Assembly (NCBI RefSeq): GCF_026151205.1 | Contig: NC_087072.1 | Span: 9,545,669 to 9,609,668 of the forward strand | Origin: Bolinopsis microptera | Lineage: Eukaryota; Ctenophora; Tentaculata; Lobata; Bolinopsidae | Reading direction: 5' to 3' | Length of the DNA stretch: 64,000 nucleotides | Shown: one piece after another, positions 11,801 to 22,210 of the stretch | Layout of the letters: every line of letters starts with the position of its first letter | Position numbering within the stretch: position 1 is the stretch's first letter | Notes under the pieces: model-generated | What the model was told of the DNA's origin: nothing | What the model saw: the letters and a program-made list of their open reading frames with translations, nothing else | Databases searched by the model: none | Program-made: the position numbers and the translations under genes

Positions 11801-14800
11801 GCTCAGTTATTCTTTTTTGTTTTAACCTCAAGTAGCTTATAAAACAGTGCGTGTGATCATCTGTCGTATCAAATCAAATTATTTGTCACTATATGTTAAT
11901 AAATCATGATATACAAGTTTTAATTTTTAAAGTTTCTGTTTTTGTTTTTAATGAATAGACGTAATCAACATTTTCAATTTTCATATTCACGCATATTAAA
12001 TAAAATTATATTGTTATGTATTATATTATTTTGTAAACATTGGCCGGGTACCAAAAACCGGTCCCCAAACAAACATGTGTTATAATGCAAAGATTTTATG
12101 TTAAGTTAAATGTTGAACTGTAGAGTGAAGGAATTGTTAAGATTTAATGTACAAGTTGAAGATAAAAACTTGCGACTAGCACGCATCTTCTGGAACCCTA
12201 AGCTTCATAAGAACCCTTACAAGGCGAGGTTCATTGCAGGTGCCCGTTTTTGCGTTACGAAACAACTTAACGTCCAAGTTAACTGTTGTCTGAAACTTTT
12301 GAGGAAATACTTCAAGAAATACTGCGAGGCAATCTACAACAACAGCGGTACAAACATGTTTTGGAGCATAGATTCCTCAAGTGAATTCCTTGAAGCTATC
12401 AAAAATAGCGATGTTTATAATATACAAGTATATGATTTTACTACTCTTTATACCAGATTAGACTTGATTGAAGTAGAGAATATGATTAATGAAGTTGTTG
12501 ATTTAATATTTTCAGACCGTAATAGATATTAGATATATTTGTATTTCTAAAAGAGACAGTAATACATGTTTCTTTTCCAATAAAACCTATGATTGTCATG
12601 CCTGCTTTAGTCAAGATGACCTAAAAGAGGCTGTTAAATTTATTATTTATAACACTTATGTCGTCTTCGGTGGGATTGTATTCATACAAACCAAGGGTAT
12701 TCCTATGGGTGGAAATTCAAGTTCCCCTATAGCTGATCTCACTGTTGGCAAAAAGGAATTTAATTATATGAAACGTTTACTTCAGGAAAAGAAAATGGGA
12801 TTAGCAAAGATATTATCCAATAATAAACGATATGTTGACGATTTATCTATTATTAACTACCATTACTTTCATAAATTGATTAAAGATATTTATCCTAATT
12901 CATTGGAGATGGAGCGAGCTGGTTCCAATAATAAAATCATTAACTACCTTGATTTAAATATTAATATTTCCACAGAAGGACTAGAAATATCAGTGTATAA
13001 CAAAACTGATGATTTTAATTTTCATGTTGTATCCCTTACATTTCCTCACAGTAACATCCCAACCGAGGTTGGCTACAACGTTTTTTCAAGTCAAGTTCTT
13101 AGATATGGTAATGTTTGCACTAGATTGGATATCTTTACCTCCCATCTTCACAAAATATTCAAAATTCTAATTGATAGAGGATATAGCCGTGATAGACTGA
13201 TTAAAGGCATTAAACGTTGTCTGAGGAAATATGATAACGTTTTCAGGAAGTTCGGTATTCTAGATGACCGTAACATTATTAAAGAACTCCCCTGATATCT
13301 TTTGATTTATTGAAACACGGGTACTAACTCTGCTAAACTGAACAAATTCTGAATCTTAGGTGAATAAGTGTACAACGTGCTAAACCGAAGTTCAGACTGA
13401 CCAGTGAAAATGGGCGAGCGTACCAAGTGTCATTTTAATTAGAAGTTTTAGTCAGTGATTTATTATTGAAGCTTGTAATTACAATATCTAATGCTCCTAT
13501 AAATACTTTAATTAATTGTTTGTCCCGTTATTCTTTTTCCTTCCTCTTTTCCTTGTCATCCCCTTTAGTTTTAAGATTCTTGCTATAAATGGCTACAGCT
13601 AACACTATTAATGCTAAGTACCAAACAACAAGTGGGAGGTGGATCGTTGGTACCATTAAATCGATTTAACACCGCAATTCCAGTCGCAAGCCTGGGACCA
13701 CTACTAGCATAGTCACAACATCTACAAAGCTGCCATATAGCCTGACTGACAATTTTCTCGACTGACTGACAATGTTTCTTCTTTTTCCCCATTTAGAATA
13801 CAAAGATTAGTACATTTTAGCTTATGATTAATATTATATTTTTACCTATAGTTTACTTAGATTAGTTAAATATTGAACAGTAAAATGAAGTCACTTCGAG
13901 ATGGCAGGGCCTACTCTCATGCTGTCTATAGGTGATGATTGATTCTGAAAAACTAGGGACAACTGGGGAATGATCCCAGAACCTCGACATTTCGCGTGTC
14001 TTGCTCTACCAATTGAGTAGACAGCATGAGAGTAGGCCCTGCCATCTCGAAGTGATAATAATAATTAAATGTTTCGCAGATTGGCAATTGATCGGTGTAG
14101 TTGGTGATGTACACACTGCACTGATAATGATATCACGTTGAACGTGTAATGTAAATATAGTGTGGATACATGCGAATATATATTCTAAATAACAGTAAAA
14201 TGAAGGAACATACCTTATGCTGGAAGGGACACTGAGAGTTGTTGCAACGGTTGTAGAAGATAAAGTGGTTACACAGGGTGACTTTAGCAGGATCATGTCT
14301 CTTCCTACACTCCTCACCAAACGCACACTTTCCCCGTCGGATAAAAAACATGCAGTCCTGCTTTCTTCTCGTGGCCGTCTTCCTCTTCCACTTGAGAGCG
14401 CGATTTACCAGTTTTTTATTGAGGCCTACTTTAGTGGGGCCCAGTTTGGGGTTGTTGATAAATCTGTAGTTTGAATTGCGAGGAGAAGGACTGGCGGCTG
14501 GAGCGGTCACATGACCAGGATTTGTAGTCGGAGGTGAAGCAGTGCTTGAAGAGGGAACTGAAGCACTGGAGGGTGGTTTCTTAGACAGGTTTACAACCGG
14601 AAGTTTTGATAACTTTAATTCAGAGATTGGTATTAATGGTGGCGGTGGGGGCAGTGAACTGTATGGCCGTCTCGGAAGTTTAGGAATATTGTTCACACTA
14701 AACGACGACTTGGGCATCTTCCTTGCAGCCGCTTTCTTTAATCTCGTAGGAAGTTTGGATGGATCATGCTTTCTGATACAGCGAACACCAAACTTGCACT

Positions 14801-15986
14801 TCCCAGTTTTTATGTAGAATCTGCAGTCTTGAAGAATGGGTTCATCAGACCTTCTGTAGCGGAGTGACAGGCGTAGTTTCCGGTTCTTAGTTGGGACAAG
14901 GCTTGCTTTGGAAACTGCTTTAAACTTATTGACAGCTACAAGAGGAGAACTAGAGGAGGAGCTAGAGCTAGGGGTTTTATCCTTATCTGGGTTCACATAA
15001 ACTGTTTTACCCTGTTTCAGGACATGATGCTTGAACAAGAATCTTCTTTGACCAACTGTAAGTTTAGAAGTGTCCAGTTTTGAGAGGTCCAGATCTTTTC
15101 TGATTTGTTTTTTAAAGCCCTTTAAATTCTGACTCCTAGCAAATAACTCATCAGCAGCTTTTTCATTAACATAATGGAACTTATTGACACCCAATGCTTT
15201 CATCATTGATCGCTTCCTCCTGCATTCTGAATATGACTGATTTTTGGAATAATCAATTCTGAGCATATCGAAATCAATCTGATCTTTCACCACATTCATG
15301 TATCTAATGAACTTTTCGACAGCACAAGGTACCAAGGATGAAAGCAATTTCCCATGTTTGTGTTCTTTTTCCATTCGGAATAATAGCTCTCTTTTAGATA
15401 GTGGAGGCATCCGACATCTCGGCATTTCGTTAGGCCGCTTTGCATAGTCTGCAGCAAGATTTAACAGATTGCTAACATAATTTGGATCGCGATGGTACCA
15501 TGGATGGTCTCTGTCATTCCAATCAATGTCTTTTGCATAGAAGGGATTGTCCTTGATCCAACTTGGTGCTGGAACCGGACCCTTGTTAAGGTGTCTGGGC
15601 GGGGGTATCTTGAAAGTATTAGGTTTAGGAGTGGGGAGGAGAACAACTCGTTTCTTAGCAGGCAGGTTATCAGAAGGTCCTGGAAAGGCTGGGGCTGGGT
15701 TATTTCTTACAGATTCGGAGGTGAAAGCAGGTACTGCTGGAGGAGAACTAAATGGATTGTTTTGATTACCAGTGAGAGACAAAGTATTCTGATTTGTCTG
15801 AGCTGATGTGTCTGGTGCTTTAGAAACGCTGGCAGCTTGTTCTGCTCGAAGGACTAACTCCTTGACATTTATGTTGTTTATACAAAAGTTAGGGTTGAAG
15901 TAAATGAAACGCTTATCTTCCTCGTTGGATTCTGCTTCCATGTTTCTGTCACAAGTATCAGTGGATTTGCTCCCAACAGCAATCAT
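8860..15986 (-). CDS. ZC3H3: Zinc finger CCCH protein ZC3H3
   Basis: Three phase-0 coding exons: 14214-15986, 10091-10198 and 8860-9009, giving 676 codons. The first ~380 residues are proline-rich and basic. CCCH fingers follow: one near residue 390 (CRFYIKTGKCKFGVRCIRKH), then five close together from about 545. The last five are CMFFIRRGKCAFGEECRKRH, CNHFIFYNRCNNSQCPFQH, CLYFYANKCSKEDCPFLH, CEKFTAGHCEKGTNCTKRH and CETHFTTGFCLDTECTLLH. The fourth is split by intron 2. Vertebrate ZC3H3 has the same C-terminal cluster and acts in mRNA polyadenylation and export; that role is taken from the family. Intron 1 is 4.0 kb and holds a LINE fragment, a Penelope-like RT and a 38-bp inverted-repeat element. 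An in-frame stop lies 18 nt upstream of the ATG. ATCTCAG, 8 nt upstream, may be a splice acceptor. Confidence 0.88.
9010..10090 (-). other. ZC3H3 intron 2
   Basis: About 1.1-kb intron. It contains a small cluster of TTAGGTTCCCTA-like words in both orientations at roughly 9100-9185 and otherwise AT-rich unique-looking sequence. No coding sequence. Confidence 0.6.
9098..9187. repeat. Short direct/inverted repeat cluster (GGTTCCCTA words)
   Basis: Five copies of GGTTCCCTA(A) and one inverted TTAGGGAACC, separated by AATTATAATTA-type spacers, lie within 90 bp. The inverted copies could form small hairpins. Some copies contain TTAGGG or CCCTAA but the unit is not a telomere repeat. Confidence 0.55.
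10283..11667 (+). mobile_element. LINE RT fragment (CR1/Jockey-like), one frameshift
   Basis: An RT without its N-terminal part, in two frames (10283-10780 and 10774-11667). RT motifs in order: ENQYGFRPGRS, LLDYSKAFDVLDH, GVPQGSILGPLLF, then the catalytic YADD, and RFLGVIVDDKLKW in the thumb. The C-terminal ~200 residues run to the stop at 11665-11667. The frame changes once at about 10775. The endonuclease domain is missing. It lies in ZC3H3 intron 1, antisense to the host gene. Confidence 0.85.
11668..12060. other. Retroelement flank inside ZC3H3 intron 1
   Basis: AT-rich sequence between the LINE fragment and the Penelope-like RT. It probably holds the LINE 3' UTR. No gene. Confidence 0.35.
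12070..13295 (+). mobile_element. Penelope-like reverse transcriptase remnant
   Basis: RT-coding sequence in two open frames (12110-12532, 12705-13295). The gap between them is coding in the second frame and includes KGIPMGGNSSSPIADL, so one frameshift near 12535 separates them. Motifs: NPKLHKNPYKARFIAG, then DFTTLYT (motif A position), GIPMGGN (motif B), RYVDD (motif C) and YLDLNI. The short-loop YVDD with an upstream (P)KLHK.P...R.I resembles Penelope-like RTs rather than LINEs. No GIY-YIG domain follows within reach. It could belong to a related RT lineage. It lies antisense in ZC3H3 intron 1. Confidence 0.6.
13296..13890. other. Intronic flank downstream of the Penelope-like RT
   Basis: About 600 bp of intronic sequence between the RT stop and the inverted-repeat element. 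Nothing recognisable was found. Confidence 0.35.
13892..14056 (-). mobile_element. 38-bp perfect inverted repeat enclosing a tRNA-like sequence
   Basis: Positions 13892-13929 and 14019-14056 are perfect reverse complements over 38 bp, separated by 89 bp. Read on the minus strand, the spacer begins ACTCAATTGGTAGAGC, an A-box/D-arm, and then has CTGGG-ATCATTC-CCCAG, a 5-bp T-stem with a 7-nt loop. The acceptor stem does not pair and position 33 is not U, so it is not a functional tRNA gene. It looks like a tRNA-derived SINE or foldback element with long terminal inverted repeats, inserted in ZC3H3 intron 1. Confidence 0.7.
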
Positions 15987-16977
15987 TTGGCATTCTGAGA
16001 TAATTTAATGAAGTGTCATATTATTAGATACTGACAGATTTTGGGGAAGTTATATATAATTGATAAATTGCAAATATGAAATGTTCATTGAGTTGACATG
16101 ACATCGAATGCCAAATTCTGTAACATATAGAATGATCATGGAATCTAATTTGAAATTCTATTTATTTGTTTGGGACAAGAAGAGCAAACAGTGAAACAAT
16201 GATGATACAGTAACAGTAAAATCTTGACCAAAAACCTGAAAAAAACATTAACATTAACCTCGATTTACAAAAATTACATTTTTTAGTCGTCTATTAAGTG
16301 TTTTGCTGATCGTATTAAATTCTGCTTGCATTGCATTCACAAGATATAGCAGGCAACATTACAGTATATCTTCATTCTTTAAAACTGTAAAGTAAAAAAT
16401 GAAAACTGACTACTGGAAGACTGTATATAATTGTCTTATTATCATTTAATAGACTTCAATAAACCAGATGTTTTAAAAAACGAAAAATGATCAACTCACT
16501 TGCTGTGGGTTTTCAGAGGTAAGCTCAATAAAAGCTATAGATTAAATCATTACAAATTTAAGAATGATATGGAAGAAAACCTTTATATAGTGGAAAACCT
16601 GTCGAAATTACACTGTGCATATTCATAGCGGCATCAGAAATTAATAGAAATTAAAGTCAAAGTCATGCAAATAATTCTGGAACTGCTAAGTAATAATCAT
16701 TGATATCGAATCAAAGCACACTGCTGTTTCGGAATTCTGTGCTTTATTTACAGCCGAACAAAATACAACTAATCCTAATTCCTAAACATCAAACTTGAAT
16801 ATCTGTCAAATAATAAGAAACCGAGATCCTTTTTTACGAAATCATGATACAAAAGTAGCATACAAATCTATAGCTATGCAATTTCTGAAACCTTAAACAC
16901 TTTTCGTATTTGATATTTTACATACAGTTTGAATCTTGCTAAAATGTGAAATTATAAAAAAATAATTCCGAAAGGTG
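15987..16977. other. Intergenic region, ZC3H3 to synergin gamma
   Basis: About 1 kb of AT-rich sequence. It should hold the synergin gamma 3' UTR and the ZC3H3 5' region. No gene or repeat was recognised. Confidence 0.4.
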
Positions 16978-19900
16978 CTATAAAAGCGGAGCCTCCAATT
17001 TACTATTCAGATCAGGAAGTAACGGACTAACAGAATTCACCCAGAAATTAGCACAAGTCACATGGTAAAAAACCCCGTTATATTGCAATTTGCTGGTTTT
17101 ACTCTCAACACCCGTGTCTAACAAACATATTCCACAATTCCTACCAGAAAATTCGTCCTCAGTTTTAGCTGGGCGGATATTGAAATCGCGAATAGTTGGT
17201 AAATCAATACTGTCGTCCAACATTTCTGATATAAGGGTCCAAGTGTGTTTGATTTCTTTGAATATTTCGACGATTCCATCGTCAAAGGCACCTGCTAGAC
17301 TTATTCTACAGGCAACTCTGAACACTTCAGTGCAACAGTCCAGGTACAACTTTCCTTTCTCTGAATCAACCACCTCTTGTTTTACTAACGGAACCTTTGA
17401 AGCTCCTAACAGAGATTGACAATGTATAAGAATCGTCAGAATCATTGATAAGCTCTTACTCCAAGCCCCTATTCTGTCTTCTTCATTGTCAAATGATTCC
17501 CCTTTTAAGGCATCATAGCTGACGGGATGTTGAACTGTAGGAACGAACGCTGTAACATCGACAGGCTTAGACACTTTTTTAGGAGCTTCCTCGTTTAAAT
17601 CAAATACAGGGACACTGTCAGTCTTAGAGCCAAGACCATCAACCATGTCATTCCAAAATCCGTCAAGGTCTTTCTTCGGGAGGTTAGTGAGTTTCAATGA
17701 TTCAGTCAGAGTATCTTTTGTTGAGTCATTATCCTCAGCAGTGCCACAAAAGTCAGCAAACTCGTCTTCGTCGTCTGACGGGCTCCCGAAATCTGCAAAA
17801 GCAGGAACAAATGATTCGGGTTCTTGGCTATCTTTTTCACCAGTTTCAGCATCACCAGAAGTGGTGAAATTACCAAAGTCACCAGACTCGGTTATTGCTT
17901 TAGCTGTGTTATTGTTGAAGTCGGCGAATGGTGAGTCAAAATTAGAAGCTGCTGATTCGTCCTTGTTGTTACCAGAATCAAAAGCTCCTGCAGAGATGAC
18001 GAAAACGTTATCGAACTTTTTCTTTTCTACAGACTTCATGAAAACTGCATCGAATGGTTGCGGATTTGAATCAGTCAAATCAGCAAAAGGCGACACAAAC
18101 TGTCCAAGATCTGCATCAGGAGAGGCGAGCTTGTCTAGATCTTTTTGAACAACGTTTTTCTTTGTCGTGGTTTCATCAGCAAACACAACTTCCTTCTCGA
18201 AGACAAGTTTATCTTTATTTGAGTTATTTGTTGTTGCTGGGGATGGTACATCAAACTTGGAACGAACATCAGACATTGCAACATCCATTTTGGCAACTGA
18301 AATAGAAGAAAGGTTCGCAGCAAAAAAGTTGGGCTGTTCAGCTTTAGTGTCCTCCACATCTTCAACTTTAACATGACTATAATCCTTATCATGATAATTG
18401 TCAATACCTGTGCCTTTATCTGATGAAATGGAGATAGTGCCCCACCTGTTTTTAGATGCAGTATTATTGACAGCTTGTTCCTCAATATCATCGGGGTCAA
18501 TATCCCATTTGTGAGCAGGATGTGCAAAGTCTGCCCAGTCTTCATCATCCTCGTCTGATAAGGGCGGAGGTTCATCCAGCTTCAAAGGGGCTGCTGATCG
18601 AGGTTTAGGCAGACTCACTGTTAAGGAAGAAGTTCGTACAGGAAGACCAGGCATGTTCAGCAAATCGACGACAGGATTGCTCTTAGTAGAGACAACAATA
18701 GGCATATTTAGCAGATCTACCACAGGACTACTCTTCGTAGAGGGTGCAAAGTCAGCAACTTGGTTATTGTCCCAGGAAAAGTTGGTACTTTTAGCTGGTT
18801 CACTAACCTCTCCAAAATCACCCCAGTCATCGTCATCGTTGTTTGCAGACAAATCAGTTGGAAGCATTCCGTTATTATTCGTTTGTGGTCCAGCAAATGG
18901 TGCACACGAGAGATCTTTGGTGGAAGACATGCCAAAATCGAAAACAGGTGCTAGTGCTGGCACCTTCTTCTCGGCATCCTGGCTCACAAAAGAGAGTAAA
19001 GTTGGCTGCTCACTTTTACTTTCCTTTTGGTTGGACTTGTTCTTCTTCAAAACAGACATATTTATCGATGGTATTGATAGCTTCTGATAGTTCAGTTCAT
19101 ATTTCGATGGTGTTGGGAATCCTTTCTGCTTTAGTGCAACAATTCCAAGCAAATCAACAAGATCTTTAGCAGTCGGGCTTCCCATCATCTTACACTGACT
19201 CATCAAAGGTTGCAGAGCGACCACTTTGAACTTATCTGTCAGCAAAATCTCATAAATCTTCCCGACATCAATAATACCGCTTGGAGTGTTGCAAAAGGCG
19301 ATGATATCTTTATATATAGAGGGTATTTTGGTCATGTTCAAGTTGGATGGATTCGTTTTAACAGGTGGCGCTAGATCAATCGCAGGTACACTAGAATTTA
19401 GTGAGTGGTCAACCACTGCAACTGGTGTGGTCGTAAAGTCGGTCCAATCCTGCTCAGTAGGCTCTGACTTTTTGCCCTGACTTACCGAAGCAAGATTGTT
19501 ACTACCAAACATATTAAGGATAGAATTACTTTCTTTTTTAGGTTCGGGTTTTGGGGTGGTGATCCCAAGCAACTCTTTAATTCCTACTTTCATCTCTGCT
19601 GGATCCTGGGTGCCCTCTGAGATGTAAGGTACTTTGTCATAACGTCCACTTGGTTTTGAGGAGCTAAACAATGAAAACAAGTCATCAGTGGGTGATTCAG
19701 ATGAATGGGATACCGTAGGTAACGAAGCAGCCATGTTTAAGATATCATTTTGGGGAACAGTTTCAGTTTCGGGTACTTTCGATGAAAAATCACCAAAATC
19801 GTCATCCTCTTCCTGATCAGGAATTTGAAATGCATTGCCTAGATCGAGTGAACCCCAGTCAGCAGCTTTTTCAGAGGGCGTAGCAGTTGACTTCATGGAT

Positions 19901-21747
19901 GGAATCGAGGGCTTTTGGGCAGGTTTAAACAATGATTTCACGTTCGATTTTGTTGCTTTTCCACTCAGTGATTTGTTAATCAGATTATCAAACTCGGAAA
20001 CGTTTGATTTTGTTGTGTTTTCCACTTTTATCGGGTTGGAAAATATTGCAACTGAGTAAACTACATCAGCGTCTTCATTGGTCAATGATCCAGGGACATA
20101 GGCCTGTTGTGATTTTTTATCTAGCTGGGAAAAGGTGGACGCCAAATTAGTACTTACAGCAGGTGTTGATTCTGGAACTGCTGTTTGAAAATCGTCAAAC
20201 TCATCGAAATCATCCTGGTTGTTTTCAGATGTTGAAAATGACGAGCTGCTTTGTATAGACGGAACATGGTTTTCAGTAGCGAATATAGGCTTAGAAAAAC
20301 TTGATACCGTCTCAGTATAAGAATCATTCCCCTTGAACGAATTTGCACTAGAAAACAGATCAGACTGCATAAGATTAGAGATAGTACCAGTTGCTGGAGT
20401 CAGGCTGGCAGATGTATTAGATTGAAACATATTCTGATGATTCAGTGTTTGGGGAGCACTAACCTCCATTCTGGGGCTGGCAGAAGGAGTCAGAGCGAGT
20501 GATGTGTCTGACTGAAACATACCTTGGAGGTTGGAACTACCACTGAAGCTAACATTAGTTGAAGTGCTTGACTGAAATATATCTAGGTGGTTGTGAGCTG
20601 TACTACTTGGTTCTGGAGCAGAAAAACTTTCGCCTGTTGATGCAAAATCACCAAAATCATCTGAGTCAGCTCGGACGAATGTATTGGACGGCTCCTCTTT
20701 CCTATCAAATACACTTACACTAGACTGAAAGCTTGTGGGTGGAACACTAAAAATATCGTCAGTCTTGTTGTTAGCAGTAAAACCGCTCAAACTGCTGTTA
20801 GTCGAAACACCGAATATTCCATAATCGACATTTGAACTAGGAGCATGGGAATCAGTTCTGTTCTGTACTGAAACTTGGGGCATTGAATTACTCCACATAC
20901 TGGAGGTAGATGGAGTGATTTGGGGTTGTGCAGCAGACATCAATTGCACAGGATTCATTGACTGTACAGGAGTCATTGATTGTACAGGAGTCATTGACTG
21001 CACCGGATTCATTGACTGCACTGGAGTCATTGACTGCACCGGATTCATTGACTGCACCGGAGTCATTGACTGCACCGGAGTCATTGACTGCACCGGATTC
21101 ATTGACTGCACAGGATTCATTGACTGTGCAGGATTCATTGACTGCACAGGAGTCATTGACTGCACAGGATTCATTGACTGCACCAGATTCATTGACTGCA
21201 CCGGATTCATTGACTGCACTGGAGTCATTGACTGCGCAGGATTCATTGAATGCAAAGATGACATGGAATGCATAGGATTCATTGGTTGAACAGGATTCAT
21301 TGATTGAATAGGATTCATTGATTGAATAGGATTCATCGATTGCACAGGATTCATTGACTGATGATGATTCATGGCAGTTCGTGGAAAATTCTGAACTTGA
21401 GAATAGTTTGAAGGATATTGCTGGTTAGTTTGCGAATTTGGAGTTGTTTGATAGCCGTTATTGCTTGGAGCAGGAAAGTTTGAAGGATAGTTTGAAGGAT
21501 GTTGCTGTTGCATGGATGTAGGCTGCTGAAAAGTGGAAACCCCCATACTTCTTACATTCATATTTTTCAGACGATTCCGCTGTTCTTCACGCATCATCTG
21601 TTTCTGAAGTTGCTGCTGCTGCATCATGTACTGCTGCTGTTGCTGTAGGAACGTTTGTTGCTGTTTTTGAAAAGCCGCTAATTGTTCGGCTGTAGGTCCA
21701 CTCGAGGATTGAGGGTTGTAGGACTGATGAAAGTTTTGACTGTTCAT
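16978..21747 (-). CDS. SYNRG: Synergin gamma (AP-1 gamma-subunit-binding protein)
   Basis: One uninterrupted exon of 1589 codons. N-terminal 65 residues are Gln-rich and probably coiled. Residues ~125-270 are a hexapeptide array (MNPVQS/MTPVQS). The middle is low-complexity Ser/Asp-rich with many acidic-phenylalanine motifs (DDFGDF, DDWGDF, DEFDDF, DEFADF), the type that binds the gamma-ear of AP-1 and GGA. An EH-like segment lies around residues 800-895 (IYKDIIAFCNTPSGIIDVGKIYEILL). The last ~170 residues match the conserved synergin C-terminus, ending CGICLLDTG...YHVTCANFWVNSV. Synergins link clathrin adaptor AP-1 to trans-Golgi/endosome membranes. The vertebrate gene is multi-exon, so a single exon is striking. 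GCTGCAG ends 2 nt before the ATG, a possible splice acceptor. Confidence 0.9.
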   Translation of the reverse strand: MNSQNFHQSYNPQSSSGPTAEQLAAFQKQQQTFLQQQQQYMMQQQQLQKQMMREEQRNRLKNMNVRSMGVSTFQQPTSMQQQHPSNYPSNFPAPSNNGYQTTPNSQTNQQYPSNYSQVQNFPRTAMNHHQSMNPVQSMNPIQSMNPIQSMNPVQPMNPMHSMSSLHSMNPAQSMTPVQSMNPVQSMNLVQSMNPVQSMTPVQSMNPAQSMNPVQSMNPVQSMTPVQSMTPVQSMNPVQSMTPVQSMNPVQSMTPVQSMTPVQSMNPVQLMSAAQPQITPSTSSMWSNSMPQVSVQNRTDSHAPSSNVDYGIFGVSTNSSLSGFTANNKTDDIFSVPPTSFQSSVSVFDRKEEPSNTFVRADSDDFGDFASTGESFSAPEPSSTAHNHLDIFQSSTSTNVSFSGSSNLQGMFQSDTSLALTPSASPRMEVSAPQTLNHQNMFQSNTSASLTPATGTISNLMQSDLFSSANSFKGNDSYTETVSSFSKPIFATENHVPSIQSSSSFSTSENNQDDFDEFDDFQTAVPESTPAVSTNLASTFSQLDKKSQQAYVPGSLTNEDADVVYSVAIFSNPIKVENTTKSNVSEFDNLINKSLSGKATKSNVKSLFKPAQKPSIPSMKSTATPSEKAADWGSLDLGNAFQIPDQEEDDDFGDFSSKVPETETVPQNDILNMAASLPTVSHSSESPTDDLFSLFSSSKPSGRYDKVPYISEGTQDPAEMKVGIKELLGITTPKPEPKKESNSILNMFGSNNLASVSQGKKSEPTEQDWTDFTTTPVAVVDHSLNSSVPAIDLAPPVKTNPSNLNMTKIPSIYKDIIAFCNTPSGIIDVGKIYEILLTDKFKVVALQPLMSQCKMMGSPTAKDLVDLLGIVALKQKGFPTPSKYELNYQKLSIPSINMSVLKKNKSNQKESKSEQPTLLSFVSQDAEKKVPALAPVFDFGMSSTKDLSCAPFAGPQTNNNGMLPTDLSANNDDDDWGDFGEVSEPAKSTNFSWDNNQVADFAPSTKSSPVVDLLNMPIVVSTKSNPVVDLLNMPGLPVRTSSLTVSLPKPRSAAPLKLDEPPPLSDEDDEDWADFAHPAHKWDIDPDDIEEQAVNNTASKNRWGTISISSDKGTGIDNYHDKDYSHVKVEDVEDTKAEQPNFFAANLSSISVAKMDVAMSDVRSKFDVPSPATTNNSNKDKLVFEKEVVFADETTTKKNVVQKDLDKLASPDADLGQFVSPFADLTDSNPQPFDAVFMKSVEKKKFDNVFVISAGAFDSGNNKDESAASNFDSPFADFNNNTAKAITESGDFGNFTTSGDAETGEKDSQEPESFVPAFADFGSPSDDEDEFADFCGTAEDNDSTKDTLTESLKLTNLPKKDLDGFWNDMVDGLGSKTDSVPVFDLNEEAPKKVSKPVDVTAFVPTVQHPVSYDALKGESFDNEEDRIGAWSKSLSMILTILIHCQSLLGASKVPLVKQEVVDSEKGKLYLDCCTEVFRVACRISLAGAFDDGIVEIFKEIKHTWTLISEMLDDSIDLPTIRDFNIRPAKTEDEFSGRNCGICLLDTGVESKTSKLQYNGVFYHVTCANFWVNSVSPLLPDLNSKLEAPLL
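20941..21371 (-). repeat. Coding 18-bp minisatellite, about 24 units
   Basis: Inside the synergin gamma coding region, an 18-bp unit encodes MNPVQS or MTPVQS. Variants (MNPIQS, MNPMHS, MSSLHS, MNLVQS) gather at the outer ends and the core is nearly uniform, which suggests recent unequal exchange or slippage. The length is a multiple of three, so copy-number change keeps the frame. Confidence 0.92.
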
Positions 21748-22210
21748 GTCTGCAGCTACCCTAAAATAATGTGAATGTTAACAGTTACCAATAAACAACT
21801 TTCTAAATAATATAATACAAACATATTTGAATTGTCAAAAGTTGTGTTTTTTTTTTAAATGTCGAAACACAAATGAATGTTCATGTTTTCGCATCTAAGA
21901 GCAAAGAATAATTATGCCTCTTTATTAATGAATTTTGTGGTTTGAATCATTAATCTGGTAAAAACAAGTTGAACTTTGATACATAAAGTGAACTGAATGC
22001 TGAATCACTGTTATAAGTTGAAAGTTCTGTCTAGAAAATTATTGACGCAGGCTTGGTTGATAAATTTTGTTTAATTATACTGAATAATTTAGCTTCAATC
22101 AGAAACATGGCACGATTATAAAATATAAATAAGTCATTTAAATATAATACAGTTAAAGCACAGCTTTGAATTTTAAATAGGTCATTTACAACACCTGAAT
22201 AATTTTGCTG
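21748..22210. other. Short intergenic region, GPKOW to synergin gamma
   Basis: 463 bp between the GPKOW stop and the synergin gamma ATG, both on the minus strand. It is AT-rich with a T9 run near 21847. No distinct promoter was recognised. Confidence 0.5.

Noticed and set aside
13930-14018. A functional tRNA gene on the minus strand
   Set aside because: The acceptor stem does not pair, the anticodon loop lacks U33 and the T-loop is altered, so only a tRNA-like relic is supported.
20915-21289. Two long plus-strand open frames of TGVIDC/ESLTAP repeats
   Set aside because: They are antisense readings of the synergin gamma 18-bp minisatellite; any frame stays open because the unit is a multiple of three.
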